Origin: Enterobacillus tribolii
GTDB taxonomy: Bacteria; Pseudomonadota; Gammaproteobacteria; Enterobacterales; Enterobacteriaceae
DNA: 64,000 nucleotides
Direction of reading: 5' to 3'
Assembly (NCBI RefSeq): GCF_003363015.1
Contig: NZ_QRAP01000001.1
Location: 605,162-669,161, forward strand
Made by a program: the position numbers and the translations under genes
Notes under the pieces: generated by a model
The model's input: only the letters and a program-made list of their open reading frames with translations
Database searches by the model: none
Told to the model about the DNA's origin: nothing
Part shown: positions 9,159 to 17,681 of the stretch, piece by piece
Layout of the letters: every line of letters starts with the position of its first letter
Numbering within the stretch: the first letter of the stretch is position 1

Positions 9159-9806
9159 CTATTCATGGTGATCGGCGGAAAGCGGCCAGCCGCCGAGGCG
9201 CTTCCAGCGGTTTACCAATTCGCAGAACAGAAGGGCGGTTTGACGGGTGTCGTACAGCGCGGAGTGCGCCTGGCTGCTGTCAAACGGAATATTGGCGGTG
9301 ATGCAGGCTTTCGCCAATACGGTCTGCCCCAGTACCAGCCCGCTCAGGGCGGCGGTATCGAAGGTGGCGAAGGGATGAAAGGGGTTGCGTTTCAGCCCGG
9401 CGCGTTCCGCCGCGGCCATCAGGAATGAGTGATCGAAGTTAGCATTATGCGCCACCACAATAGCCCGGTTGCACCCCTGATCCTTCACGCCTTTGCGCAC
9501 CGTTTTAAAAATCGCATGCAACGCTTCATATTCGCTGACGGCGCCGCGCAGCGGGTTTTTCGGATCGATGCCGTTAAACGCCAGCGCTTCCGGCGACAAT
9601 ACGGAGCCTTCAAACGGCTCGACGTGAAAGTGCTCGGTTTCGTGGGGGACCAGCCAACCTTCATCGGTCATGCGCAGGGTAACGGCGGCAATTTCAAGTA
9701 ATGCGTTGCTGTGAGAATCAAAACCGGCAGTTTCTACGTCGATAACGACCGGGTAAAAGCCGCGAAAACGTGCGCTCAGCGTGTTGGGATTGGATGTGTC
9801 GGCCAT
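9159..9806 (-). CDS. rnt: Ribonuclease T
   Basis: A 215-residue DEDDh 3'-5' exoribonuclease that trims the CCA end of tRNA and the 3' ends of stable RNAs as a homodimer. Catalytic residues fall at the E. coli positions if ATG 9806 is the start: D23 and E25 (VVIDVETAG), D125 (HNANFDHS), H181 and D186 (AHSALYD). This supports the internal ATG over the GTG two codons upstream. It converges with grxD; E. coli lhr, next to rnt there, is absent. Confidence 0.96.
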   Translation of the reverse strand: MADTSNPNTLSARFRGFYPVVIDVETAGFDSHSNALLEIAAVTLRMTDEGWLVPHETEHFHVEPFEGSVLSPEALAFNGIDPKNPLRGAVSEYEALHAIFKTVRKGVKDQGCNRAIVVAHNANFDHSFLMAAAERAGLKRNPFHPFATFDTAALSGLVLGQTVLAKACITANIPFDSSQAHSALYDTRQTALLFCELVNRWKRLGGWPLSADHHE

Positions 9807-9924
9807 GTTCACTTTTGGGTTGGAAAAAAATCAGCGGCTATTATGACAAATTTTCGCGCGCGATGCAGGTGCGGAACGGGATGAAAGTGCGGATGCCGCA
9901 GCATCCGCGATGTCACGGAGGAAA

Positions 9925-10332
9925 TCAGTTGCCCAATCCCTGGCCGGCTTGTTTATTTTCGATCAGTTCGATTTTGTAGCCATCAGGATCTTCAACGAAG
10001 GCGATAATCGTCGAACCGCCCTTGACCGGGCCGGCTTCACGCGTCACTTTGCCGCCGGCCCGGCGGATTTTGTCACAGGCTGCCGCGACGTCATCAACGC
10101 CGAGCGCTATGTGGCCGAAGGCGCTGCCCATGTCGTAGCTGTCTACGCCCCAGTTATAGGTCAGTTCGATAACGGAACCTTCGCTTTCGTCGCTGTAGCC
10201 CACAAAGGCCAGGGAGTACTTATATTCTTCGTTTTCGCTGGTGCGCAGCAGGCGCATGCCCAGAATGTTGGTGTAGAAGTCAACGGAACGCTTCAGGTCG
10301 CCAACGCGGATCATGGTATGAAGTAAACGCAT
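9925..10332 (-). CDS. gloA: Lactoylglutathione lyase (glyoxalase I) GloA
   Basis: A 135-residue metalloenzyme that isomerises the methylglyoxal-glutathione hemithioacetal to S-lactoylglutathione. The four metal ligands of the Ni-type enzyme are at the standard places: H5, E56, H74 and E122. The ribosome binding site is GAGGA, five bases before ATG. It lies downstream of nemA in the same direction; in E. coli nemR-nemA-gloA are one electrophile-defence operon. Here a terminator hairpin after nemA (10421-10440) may partly separate them. A small hairpin (9889-9908) follows the gene. Confidence 0.97.
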   Translation of the reverse strand: MRLLHTMIRVGDLKRSVDFYTNILGMRLLRTSENEEYKYSLAFVGYSDESEGSVIELTYNWGVDSYDMGSAFGHIALGVDDVAAACDKIRRAGGKVTREAGPVKGGSTIIAFVEDPDGYKIELIENKQAGQGLGN

Positions 10333-10412
10333 ATTTTCCTCAGTAGCCGTAAAAACACCCCGGCTTTATAACATATTCCCGTGCCGGTATGCAGCGGGTG
10401 AATCCATGAGAA

Positions 10413-10440
10413 AGAAAAAACGCCCCGGATGGCCGGGGCG
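10413..10440 (-). terminator. Intrinsic terminator after nemA
   Basis: On the minus strand a CGCCCCGG / CCGGGGCG stem is followed by TTTTTTC, starting only 5 bases after the nemA stop. It would reduce readthrough into gloA. Confidence 0.85.
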
Positions 10441-10445
10441 GGGAA

Positions 10446-11546
10446 TTACAGAACCGGATAATCCGTATAGCCTTTGGCGCCGCCGCCGTAGAAGGTTTCC
10501 GAATGCGGTTCGTTGAGCGGGGCGTGTTGTTTCAGACGCTCCACCAGATCAGGGTTGGCGATATAGCTGCGGCCGAATGCCACGGCGTCAATCAGCCCTT
10601 TGTTCAGTAAGGTTTCCGCTTTTTCCGCGTCATAGGCGCCGGCACCGATGATGACGCCATGGAAGCGTTCGCGCACCGCCTGACGGAAGGCATCGCTGTA
10701 CGGTTTGCCGCCGGCCCAGTCGGGTTCGGAAATGTGTACGTAGGCCAGATTGCGCTTGTTAAGCTCCGTCAGCAGATATAGTGCGGCCTCTTCCTGATCC
10801 TCGCCGTTATCCAGGCCGTTGAAAGGGCCGAGCGGAGAGATACGGATGCCAATGCGGCCTGCGCTCCATGCGCCGACGGCGGCATCGACCACTTCCAGCG
10901 TCAGACGGGTACGGTTTTCAATACTGCCGCCATATTGATCGGTACGGTGGTTGGACGCCGGCGACATGAATTGATGCAGTAAATAACCATGCGCGGCATG
11001 CAGTTCGACCAGGTCGAAACCGGCATCACGCGCCAGGGTGACGGAATGACGGAAATCGTTGACGATCCCCGGAATTTCTTCTGTTTCCAGCGCGCGCGGA
11101 ACGGAGCAGTCAACCCGAACCGGGTTACCGTGCTCATCCCGCAGCGTGGTGCGGGTGTTTTCGGCGGCGATCGCTGAGGGCGCAACCGGAGCCTGATTAT
11201 TCGGTTGCAGGCTGTTGTGGGAAATTCGGCCGACGTGCCATAGCTGAACGGCAATGTGTCCGCCCTTTTGGTGTACGCCGTCAACGATGTGTTTCCAGGC
11301 GGCAAACTGTTCGGGCGTATGCAGCCCCGGCGCGCCGGCATAGCCTTTGGCCTGGAAAGAAACCTGGGTGGCTTCGGTAATCAACAGGCCGGCGCTGGCC
11401 CGCTGGCCATAGTATTCCCCCATCAGCGGAGTCGGAATGTCTCCCGGCTCGATGCTGCGTAAGCGTGTCAGCGGCGCCATAAAAACGCGGTTGGGTAACG
11501 TAACCGCGCCAACGGTAACCGGGGTAAACAGCTTTTCAATTTTCAT
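10446..11546 (-). CDS. nemA: N-ethylmaleimide reductase NemA
   Basis: A 366-residue FMN-dependent ene-reductase of the old yellow enzyme family, reducing alkenes of electrophiles such as N-ethylmaleimide, quinones and nitrate esters with NADPH. The TIM barrel is complete: N-terminal [11 protein letters not shown], active-site [15 protein letters not shown] and [10 protein letters not shown], phosphate-binding IIGAGAY and [13 protein letters not shown]. The second of two in-frame ATGs is chosen because GAGGA is 7 bases before it; the first ATG touches that site. A NemR-type operator lies 84 bases upstream, yet nemR is not next to it. Confidence 0.95.
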   Translation of the reverse strand: MKIEKLFTPVTVGAVTLPNRVFMAPLTRLRSIEPGDIPTPLMGEYYGQRASAGLLITEATQVSFQAKGYAGAPGLHTPEQFAAWKHIVDGVHQKGGHIAVQLWHVGRISHNSLQPNNQAPVAPSAIAAENTRTTLRDEHGNPVRVDCSVPRALETEEIPGIVNDFRHSVTLARDAGFDLVELHAAHGYLLHQFMSPASNHRTDQYGGSIENRTRLTLEVVDAAVGAWSAGRIGIRISPLGPFNGLDNGEDQEEAALYLLTELNKRNLAYVHISEPDWAGGKPYSDAFRQAVRERFHGVIIGAGAYDAEKAETLLNKGLIDAVAFGRSYIANPDLVERLKQHAPLNEPHSETFYGGGAKGYTDYPVL

Positions 11547-11629
11547 ACACATTCCTCAGACAAAGGCTGCATCCATCGTTGCTGATTGCAACGCAGTTTC
11601 GGATTATCTCGCGTCAGGAATGATGCTAG

Positions 11630-11645
11630 TAGACCAGTTGGTCTA
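11630..11645. promoter_or_regulatory. NemR-type operator upstream of nemA
   Basis: TAGACCAGTTGGTCTA has perfect 7-bp arms (TAGACCA / TGGTCTA) and fits the TAGACC-N4-GGTCTA palindrome bound by the TetR-family electrophile sensor NemR in E. coli. It sits in the nemA promoter region. The regulator gene itself is not in the window. Confidence 0.8.
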
Positions 11646-11726
11646 AGTCAAGGCGTATGCAAGCAACACAAATGTTACAGAAGTTGTGTGTGAAAAAATA
11701 CGTTGATATTTAAAGGAGAATGCTCT

Positions 11727-11739
11727 GTGACAACGTCAC
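11727..11739. other. matS site (MatP binding), copy 1
   Basis: GTGACAACGTCAC fits the MatP recognition consensus GTGACRNYGTCAC at every position. It lies in the intergenic region between nemA and the SDR gene, and forms the core of a longer 10-bp-arm inverted repeat (11722-11744, GCTCTGTGAC / GTCACAGAGC). MatP bound to matS organises the Ter macrodomain in Enterobacterales. The second copy at 56363 and the Ter site support this reading. Confidence 0.88.
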
Positions 11740-11783
11740 AGAGCAGGGGTCGGAGGATTAAAGAGCAGGGGCCGGAGGATTAA
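11740..11783. repeat. Two-copy 22-bp tandem repeat at the 3' end of the SDR gene
   Basis: AGAGCAGGGGTCGGAGGATT-AA at 11740-11761 is repeated directly at 11762-11783 with one T/C difference. The right copy includes the stop codon of the SDR gene; the left copy lies just outside it and abuts the matS palindrome. This looks like a recent slippage duplication. Confidence 0.85.
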
Positions 11784-12421
11784 TAGGCCGCGGTAAATTG
11801 CTGTTTAATGAACTGAGGTTGTTCAATTTCATTCAAAATCGCGACGGCAAGATCCTGAACGGAAATACTGGCCGGCGCATCGCCGTCCATCAGCAACTGC
11901 GTCGTACCCAGACGGAATTTACCTGTCCGCTCGCCCGGTTTCAGAATAGCGGCCGGTGAAATCAGGCTCCAGTCCAGCGAACTTCCGGCGCGCAGTTTAT
12001 TACGCAGCTCGCGCGCGCCCTGGGCGCCGGGGCGGATGTCGGCAGGGAACTGCGGCGTATCAATTAATTCGACGCCCGGCGCGACTTCCAGGCTGCCCGC
12101 GCCGCCCACCACCAGGAAACGGCGTACGCCGGATTTTTCGACGGCGCTGAGTATGGCATCGCTTCCCCGCACGAACTGCTGGTACAGGTCAGGAGCGGAC
12201 CAACCGGGGTTAAAGGCGCTGATCACCGCGTCTTGCCCGCGCAATTGCGCCGTCAGCCATTCCGTATCATTCACATCGCCGAGCGCCAGGGTAAGCCCGC
12301 GGGTCTGCGGCAGATCTTTGGCGCTGCGGGCGATGGCGGTGACCTGATGACCGCGTTGCAGGGCTTCATCTACGACGATGCGTCCGACAAAACCGGTGGC
12401 GCCGATAATAACAAGTTTCAT
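11780..12421 (-). CDS. NAD(P)H-binding SDR-family protein (NmrA/YwnB-like)
   Basis: A 213-residue atypical short-chain dehydrogenase/reductase. It opens with a beta strand and the nucleotide-binding glycine motif MKLVIIGATGFVGR, followed by TAIARSAKDLPQTRG and GDVNDTEWL, typical of NAD(P)-binding NmrA/YwnB-like proteins. The classical YxxxK catalytic pair is not evident, so it may be a redox sensor or a reductase of unknown substrate. It is divergent from a LysR gene (12534), a common arrangement for regulator and target. It occupies the place where nemR lies in E. coli. Its stop codon is inside a 22-bp tandem duplication. Confidence 0.8.
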   Translation of the reverse strand: MKLVIIGATGFVGRIVVDEALQRGHQVTAIARSAKDLPQTRGLTLALGDVNDTEWLTAQLRGQDAVISAFNPGWSAPDLYQQFVRGSDAILSAVEKSGVRRFLVVGGAGSLEVAPGVELIDTPQFPADIRPGAQGARELRNKLRAGSSLDWSLISPAAILKPGERTGKFRLGTTQLLMDGDAPASISVQDLAVAILNEIEQPQFIKQQFTAAY

Positions 12422-12533
12422 TTTTCCTCACTCAATGGGTCTGTATTCACATGAGATGACTTTATAGCTTAATAATAGATATGATAAGTGGCATATTTTA
12501 CTTACTTCTTTAAGTAAAACTTTAAAATCACCG

Positions 12534-13448
12534 ATGGATAAACTTAACCGAATGGCGGTATTCGCCATCGTTGTGACAGAAGGGTCGTTCAGCGCGGCGG
12601 GCCGGCGCCTGGGGATTTCTGCGTCGGCGGTGAGCCAGCATATCCGGGCGCTGGAAGGGACGGTGGGCGCGGCGTTGTTTCACCGTTCAACCCGCAAGCT
12701 GGCGCTGACGGAGGCGGGAGCGGCGTTTTACCCCGGATGTCAGGCCATGCTGAACGAAGCCCATCAGGCGGAACAACGGCTGGCGGAAATGCGCGATACG
12801 CTGGTGGGGGAACTGCGCATTGCATCAACCGTCGGTATCGGCGGCACGCCGTTAGCCCGGGCGCTTTTTCCGCTGCTCCAGGCCAATCCGGGGCTGACGC
12901 TGCGCGTGCTGGCGGATGATGAGATCGTCGATCTCATCGGCGAACGGGTGGATATCGCGCTCAGGGTGAACCGCACGCTGGAGGATGCGTCCTATATCGC
13001 ACATCCGCTGGCCGACTGGCCGATGGTGATATGCGCCGCGCCGCGTTATCTTAGCCGCTGGGGCGTGCCGGAAACGCCTGAGGAACTGGCGGTGCACCAC
13101 TGGCTGATTAACGGTTCCGCCGCCGGCCCGGCGCAGCCGACGGTGCTGCATCATCGCAGCGGCCGGCGTTTTCATTTCCGAATTCCTCCCGGAGCGGTGA
13201 ACAGCAGCAGTATGAACGTTCTGCGGGCATTTACGCTTGAGGGGGTGGGGATGTCGTTACAGCCGCTCTATGAAATCGATGGCGAACTGGGGCGCGGGGA
13301 ACTGATCGTCCTGCTGCCGGAGTGGCGCGCCGATCCGTTGAAATTGCATGCGCTGACGCTGGAAAAAGTGCATACCGAAAAGAACCGCCAGGCGCTGCGT
13401 TATCTGCGTGATTATTTTCAGCACCTACCCGAAAGAGGTAAAAGTTAG
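12534..13448 (+). CDS. LysR-family transcriptional regulator, divergent from the SDR gene
   Basis: A 304-residue LysR-type regulator with a winged helix-turn-helix at 1-60 (EGSFSAAGRRLGISASAVSQ) and a LysR substrate-binding domain from about residue 90 to 300. The domain resembles the CrgA/AaeR-type group that often controls adjacent oxidoreductases. The 112-bp intergenic region it shares with the SDR gene is AT-rich and suits a LysR operator. I infer that it controls the SDR gene and itself; the inducer is unknown. The pair is an insertion relative to E. coli gene order. Confidence 0.85.
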   Translation: MDKLNRMAVFAIVVTEGSFSAAGRRLGISASAVSQHIRALEGTVGAALFHRSTRKLALTEAGAAFYPGCQAMLNEAHQAEQRLAEMRDTLVGELRIASTVGIGGTPLARALFPLLQANPGLTLRVLADDEIVDLIGERVDIALRVNRTLEDASYIAHPLADWPMVICAAPRYLSRWGVPETPEELAVHHWLINGSAAGPAQPTVLHHRSGRRFHFRIPPGAVNSSSMNVLRAFTLEGVGMSLQPLYEIDGELGRGELIVLLPEWRADPLKLHALTLEKVHTEKNRQALRYLRDYFQHLPERGKS

Positions 13449-13510
13449 AATTTACTTGCTTAAGCACGGTTTAACGGTTTCACTTAAGGCATGCTATGGG
13501 AGGTTATCAG

Positions 13511-13750
13511 GTGACGCAACAACTTGAGTTTTTTGATATTCCCAGTCCATGCCGGGGCATTTGCCAAACGGATGAACGCGGTTATTGTCGCGGCTGTATG
13601 CGCAGCCGTGAGGAACGCTTTAACTGGATGAAACTCAGTGACCCGCAAAAGCGGGAAGTGCTGCGCCTGTGCCATCAGCGCCGCTTACGCCTGTCGCGGG
13701 CGGCGAAAAGCGAGGTCAAGGACCAGCCGGAACAACCTTCTTTGTTTTGA
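13511..13750 (+). CDS. ydhL: DUF1289 protein YdhL
   Basis: A 79-residue protein of the DUF1289 family with a conserved four-cysteine pattern, SPCRGICQTDERGYCRGC, suggesting a small metal-binding fold, and a C-terminal PEQPSLF also found in E. coli YdhL. The start is GTG 13511: GGGAGG lies 7 bases before it and the product then begins (V)TQQLEFF, aligned with E. coli MAEQLEFF and giving the same length. The ATG at 13496 overlaps the ribosome binding site. Function is unknown. It is 60 bases upstream of sodC and in the same direction. Confidence 0.87.
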   Translation: MTQQLEFFDIPSPCRGICQTDERGYCRGCMRSREERFNWMKLSDPQKREVLRLCHQRRLRLSRAAKSEVKDQPEQPSLF

Positions 13751-13811
13751 CGGAACAGGGAATTGAAGGCCGGGGGAATTGGCCCATGGAAAATACGTCT
13801 GGAGAACAGTG

Positions 13812-14336
13812 ATGAAGAAGACGATCTTGGCAACAGCCTTGTTATGTTGCGGTATCGCGCATGCTGCCACACAGGAAGTAACGCTGAATCAGGTGACCGA
13901 TCAGGGAATCGGCGCCTCCGTGGGTACGATAACGATCAGCGAAACGCCTTATGGTCTGCTGTTTACGCCGCATCTGAGCGGCTTGCCTGCCGGCGTACAC
14001 GGCTTTCACGTTCACGAAAACCCCAGTTGCGATACGGCGATGAAAGACGGGAAGCCGGTGGCGGCCCTGGCGGCCGGCGGTCATTTCGACCCGGCCAAAA
14101 CGGGTAAACACACGGGGCCGTATGATGCGAACGGACATCTCGGCGATCTGCCGGCCGTTTACGCAGACGACAAAGGAAACGTGACGTATCCGGTGTTGGC
14201 GCCGCGTTTGAAAACGCTGAAAGACGTTGAAGGCCGTTCCCTGATGGTTCACGTTGGCGGCGATAACCATGCCGACGATCCCGCGCCGCTGGGCGGCGGC
14301 GGTGCGCGCATGGCGTGCGGCGTGATCGGTGGCTGA
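13812..14336 (+). CDS. sodC: Periplasmic Cu,Zn superoxide dismutase SodC
   Basis: A 174-residue exported enzyme that removes superoxide in the periplasm. The ATG at 13812 follows GGAG and gives signal peptide MKKTILATALLCCGIAHA. The Cu/Zn-SOD fold shows the copper ligands in HGFHVHENPSC, the zinc loop GGHFDPAKTGKHTGPYDANGHLGD and the final ligand in LMVHVGGDNHADDP. The disulfide cysteines (PSCD and MACGV) are present. The signature GGGGARMACGVIGG closes the protein. It converges with ydhK; a 7-bp hairpin without a T-run lies between (14345-14362). E. coli ydhF, next to sodC there, is missing. Confidence 0.96.
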   Translation: MKKTILATALLCCGIAHAATQEVTLNQVTDQGIGASVGTITISETPYGLLFTPHLSGLPAGVHGFHVHENPSCDTAMKDGKPVAALAAGGHFDPAKTGKHTGPYDANGHLGDLPAVYADDKGNVTYPVLAPRLKTLKDVEGRSLMVHVGGDNHADDPAPLGGGGARMACGVIGG

Positions 14337-14370
14337 ACCGGACCGGCCGGCTGATGCCGGCCGACGGGAA

Positions 14371-16407
14371 TTATGCCGGCGTGGTTTTCCCGGCGGGCAT
14401 AATTCCCGGTGTAATCCCGCCCTGTTGCAACTGAGAGAGCGAGCAATACAACCGCCAGATTAACCCCGCCAGATCGCGGGCGGCGCGATCCGGATGCTGG
14501 GCCAGCGCATTGCTCATCCGCTGCAGTTCCAGCAACGTGGCATCCAGCGAATGATGCTGCACCCCTTTCTCCGTCATAATCCCTTTCAGGTAGTGAATAC
14601 AGACGTCGCGCACCGCAACCAGCGGATCGGAGCGCGTCTGCCAGTCGCGTAACTGCCAAACCACGTGGCTGCAGTTCAGCAGCACCACGCCCCAGCGCAG
14701 CACCCAGGCGCGGGATTGCTCATCCTTGCTTTGATTAAGTTGGCTGACCCGGTGATAGATCAACGACTCGAACTGGCTTTCCGTCAGCTGCGGCTTTTTA
14801 CTCAGCTGGTCGATAAAGTCGCGCCGCAGGGCATGGATAAGCCGGCGGCTTTTGCGCTTATCGGAGCTGGGCCTCAGAATCTGGAACGCGAGGGCGGCCA
14901 GCATGATGCCGCACAGCTTGGCCAGGTTGTCATTGATGAAATCCTGGTAGTCATAGCTCGGCGGATTCGTGATGGACAGAAATGACCCCATGTAAACGAT
15001 GATCTGTCCCCACAACGCAGCGTATTTGAGCTGCTGTTGTTTGAATAGCTGCATGGTGAGCAGAATCGGGAACATAAAGGCGCAGAAAACCCAGAAATCA
15101 TCAATCTGCACCATCAGGCCGAATTTCAGGACAAAGCAACCGATGCTCAGCAACGCCATCGATTTGAACAACGTCATGAGGGTGTTGATCGGCGTGGCAA
15201 CGGAGGAATAAAGGACACAACTGATCGCGGTGATCGTTAGCGCGCCGGCGCCGTTGCTCCATTGGGTTGTAATCCAGAAAGCGCATCCCAGCAGCAGGCA
15301 CAGGAAAGTGCGCAGGGCGTTATAAGCGGCTTCGGTACTGTCGGTATGGCGGGCAAGGGCGGTGACTTTGGGCGGCGCCAGCGTTTCTACCGGGCTGGCT
15401 TGCTCAACGCGCTGCAGCCAGCGACTGCTCTGCAGATAGAGCCAGCAAAAATAACGTAAACGCAGCCAGAAGGCCCGCTGACGATAGTTGAACGGGTCGT
15501 CCGGATAAATTTGGCTGAGGATTTTTGCCAGGCGGTACTTGTTGGTGCCGGGGTCCTGCAGTTCGAGCAGCAGGGCCTGTAACGTATCCTGCAGGTTATC
15601 CGGCCGATCCTGCCAGTTCAGCATCATGCGCCGCAGGCTGGAAATAACGCTGATAACCCGTAGCTGCCGGTGCAGCAGAAAATTCAGCGTCGCGTTATTG
15701 CGACGGAAGTGATGGTGGCTCCAGAATGCCTGAATTCTCAGGATGTTCATGGTCAGGATCTGGCTGATGATGCCCTCATGAGAGGTGCGCATCTGCAGCG
15801 TAGTTTCCGGCTGCCAGAGCATAGTGGCGTGTTCCAGCAGGCGCTGGTGCATGCGGCGCAGCGAAACCAGCAGCGTGTTGCCGTCGGAGGTACTGGGCAG
15901 AATCATCATCATCAACGCGCCGCATAGCAGCCCGGTGATGACTTCACATACCCTGGCCTGCGCGATGTCGAAAATCTCCATTGAGTCCGTGGTGTCAATG
16001 GTGGTAAAGGCGATGATGGCTGCCGTGTAGCCGGCAAGGGCGAAAGCGTAGGCAACGTTATTCTGATAATGGTTGGAAATGTAGGTACACAGTGCCAGCC
16101 AGGCACAAATATAGAAAGTAAACAGCCATGGGTCGTTGAGGCACTGACCGGCAATCAGCATTGAAACGCCGGCGCCGAGCAGACTGCCGAGTATTCGGCC
16201 GATGCTTTTACTGATAACGCCGCCAACCGTGGGAAAGCTGACGACCGCCGCAGACGTGAATGCCCAGTAAGGCTCATCCAGATCCAGCAGGAAAGCAATC
16301 CATAATGCCAGACACATGGCGGTGGCATTGCGCACCGCGTAACGCCATTGCCCGCCGGTCGCTTTTCCCCAGGGGCTGTTTTTCCATTCTAACCACGGAA
16401 TGTTCAC
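14371..16407 (-). CDS. ydhK: FUSC-family inner-membrane transporter YdhK
   Basis: A 678-residue inner-membrane protein of the FUSC/aromatic acid exporter (AaeB-like) family, similar in length to E. coli YdhK. It has two clusters of about five to six membrane helices (roughly residues 20-180 and 360-510) separated and followed by cytoplasmic regions. It is the third gene of ydhI-ydhJ-ydhK, together resembling the AaeXAB efflux layout: small DUF1656 protein, membrane-fusion protein, FUSC pump. The stop of ydhJ lies 11 bases before its start. Substrate is unknown; aromatic acids or antibiotics are possible. Confidence 0.88.
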   Translation of the reverse strand: MNIPWLEWKNSPWGKATGGQWRYAVRNATAMCLALWIAFLLDLDEPYWAFTSAAVVSFPTVGGVISKSIGRILGSLLGAGVSMLIAGQCLNDPWLFTFYICAWLALCTYISNHYQNNVAYAFALAGYTAAIIAFTTIDTTDSMEIFDIAQARVCEVITGLLCGALMMMILPSTSDGNTLLVSLRRMHQRLLEHATMLWQPETTLQMRTSHEGIISQILTMNILRIQAFWSHHHFRRNNATLNFLLHRQLRVISVISSLRRMMLNWQDRPDNLQDTLQALLLELQDPGTNKYRLAKILSQIYPDDPFNYRQRAFWLRLRYFCWLYLQSSRWLQRVEQASPVETLAPPKVTALARHTDSTEAAYNALRTFLCLLLGCAFWITTQWSNGAGALTITAISCVLYSSVATPINTLMTLFKSMALLSIGCFVLKFGLMVQIDDFWVFCAFMFPILLTMQLFKQQQLKYAALWGQIIVYMGSFLSITNPPSYDYQDFINDNLAKLCGIMLAALAFQILRPSSDKRKSRRLIHALRRDFIDQLSKKPQLTESQFESLIYHRVSQLNQSKDEQSRAWVLRWGVVLLNCSHVVWQLRDWQTRSDPLVAVRDVCIHYLKGIMTEKGVQHHSLDATLLELQRMSNALAQHPDRAARDLAGLIWRLYCSLSQLQQGGITPGIMPAGKTTPA

Positions 16408-16418
16408 ATCAGGCTCGC

Positions 16419-17276
16419 TCAGTCATGAACCGAAATGGTGCAGGTGGTGCCGGCAACCAGGACCACGCCTTCGGGAACGTCGGTCAGTTTAACGCGTACC
16501 GGGATTCGCTGAGCCAGTCGTACCCAGGGAACGTTGGGCTTAACGTTCATCAGCATATCGTCGCTGGCATCCACGCTTTGGTCATAAATAGCACGCCCGA
16601 TGCTTTCGACTTCGCCTTTCAACGGAATGTTGCCGTTATAGAGTGTGATGTCTGCTTTGCTGCCCGCCCGAATGTGACGTAGCTTGGTTTCTTCGAAATA
16701 ACCCATTGCATAAAATGAATTTATATCAACCAAAGCTACCAAAGGTGCACCGATGGATGCATAATTCCCGACGCGGGTCGCTAAATTGGTAATGTATCCT
16801 TCTGCGGGCGCAGAGATATTGGTATGCTCTAGGTTCCATTTAGCCTGAGCCAGGTTCGCCTGAGCCACTTTATACGAGGCTTTCATCGCCTGAGCATTAA
16901 GTCGGGCTTCGTCGAGATTCTCCGCTGAGATTACGTTAGGCGGCAGGTTTCCGCGACGCGAGGCTTCGTGATTGGCCTTGGCTAAATCGGACTCTGCTTT
17001 GGCCAGCGTGGCCTGGGCATTATCAAGGGCTATCTGAAAGGGCGTTGGGTCGAGGCTGAAAAGTACATCGCCTTTGTTTACTTTCTGATTGTCACGGATA
17101 TTAACGGCAATGATTTTACCGGACACTTCCGGAGTGATATTTACCAGCTCGGCACGAATTTTTCCGTCGCGGGTCCAGGGGGATTGCATATAGTAATTCC
17201 ACAACCACCATCCGGCACAGATGGCGACTGCGCAAACAATAACCGTTGAGAAATATCTGAGAGTATTATGCTTCAT
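16419..17276 (-). CDS. ydhJ: HlyD-family periplasmic membrane-fusion protein YdhJ
   Basis: A 285-residue membrane-fusion protein. The start at 17276 gives a membrane anchor (YFSTVIVCAVAICAGWWLW), then a biotinyl-lipoyl-like half motif (VSGKIIAVNIRDNQKVNKGD), an alpha-helical hairpin (about 80-150, Ala-rich, NAQATLAKAESDL) and a second lipoyl half with ISAPAEGYITN, and a beta barrel. The pattern is that of AaeA/EmrA proteins, linking an inner-membrane pump to an outer-membrane channel. It lies 5 bases after ydhI and 11 before ydhK, so the three form an operon divergent from slyA. Confidence 0.9.
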   Translation of the reverse strand: MKHNTLRYFSTVIVCAVAICAGWWLWNYYMQSPWTRDGKIRAELVNITPEVSGKIIAVNIRDNQKVNKGDVLFSLDPTPFQIALDNAQATLAKAESDLAKANHEASRRGNLPPNVISAENLDEARLNAQAMKASYKVAQANLAQAKWNLEHTNISAPAEGYITNLATRVGNYASIGAPLVALVDINSFYAMGYFEETKLRHIRAGSKADITLYNGNIPLKGEVESIGRAIYDQSVDASDDMLMNVKPNVPWVRLAQRIPVRVKLTDVPEGVVLVAGTTCTISVHD

Positions 17277-17281
17277 TTTGT

Positions 17282-17518
17282 TTACCAACTGGTTAATAAC
17301 CAAAGCGCTCCGCTGACGCAGATGACGAAGAGTGAAAGATCCATCAAGGTGGGATGCCAAATATCTCCGGAATATATCCAATCGCGTAATGCGCGATGAA
17401 TTAGTAACCAGAATACGAGTCCTAAAAGGAATGCTTTAAAAATCGGAGGAAAATACAGCGAAGCGCCGAGAATGAGATCGGGCAGTGGAGCGCCGGGGTT
17501 TGTTGATAACGTATCCAC
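17282..17518 (-). CDS. ydhI: DUF1656 small membrane protein YdhI
   Basis: A 78-residue protein with two membrane helices and the family motifs [14 protein letters not shown] and [17 protein letters not shown] 17518 is the preferred start: CAGGAA lies 8-9 bases upstream and the length then equals E. coli YdhI. An ATG at 17557 gives a 13-residue longer version. DUF1656 (AaeX-like) proteins accompany HlyD/FUSC efflux systems, as here. It is first in the operon ydhI-ydhJ-ydhK and divergent from slyA, whose product may regulate it. Confidence 0.82.
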   Translation of the reverse strand: MDTLSTNPGAPLPDLILGASLYFPPIFKAFLLGLVFWLLIHRALRDWIYSGDIWHPTLMDLSLFVICVSGALWLLTSW

Positions 17519-17653
17519 GAAGTGTTCCTGTTTGCTGCAAAGATCGGGTGTTAGCATAGCTGTAAAGAACTATAGATCACAATGTATTCATCAGGATCAG
17601 CTTTATGCTCCTGTAACATAAAGAAATAGTCAAAACAGTCTGGGTAAAATATA

Positions 17654-17665
17654 TTAGCATGCTAA
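17654..17665. promoter_or_regulatory. SlyA operator in the slyA promoter
   Basis: TTAGCATGCTAA is a perfect 12-bp palindrome (14 bp with flanking A/T) closely matching the E. coli/Salmonella SlyA consensus TTAGCAAGCTAA. It lies 17 bases before the slyA start, consistent with known SlyA autorepression. It may also influence the divergent ydhIJK operon. Confidence 0.8.
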
Positions 17666-17681
17666 TTATAAGGAGGGAAAA

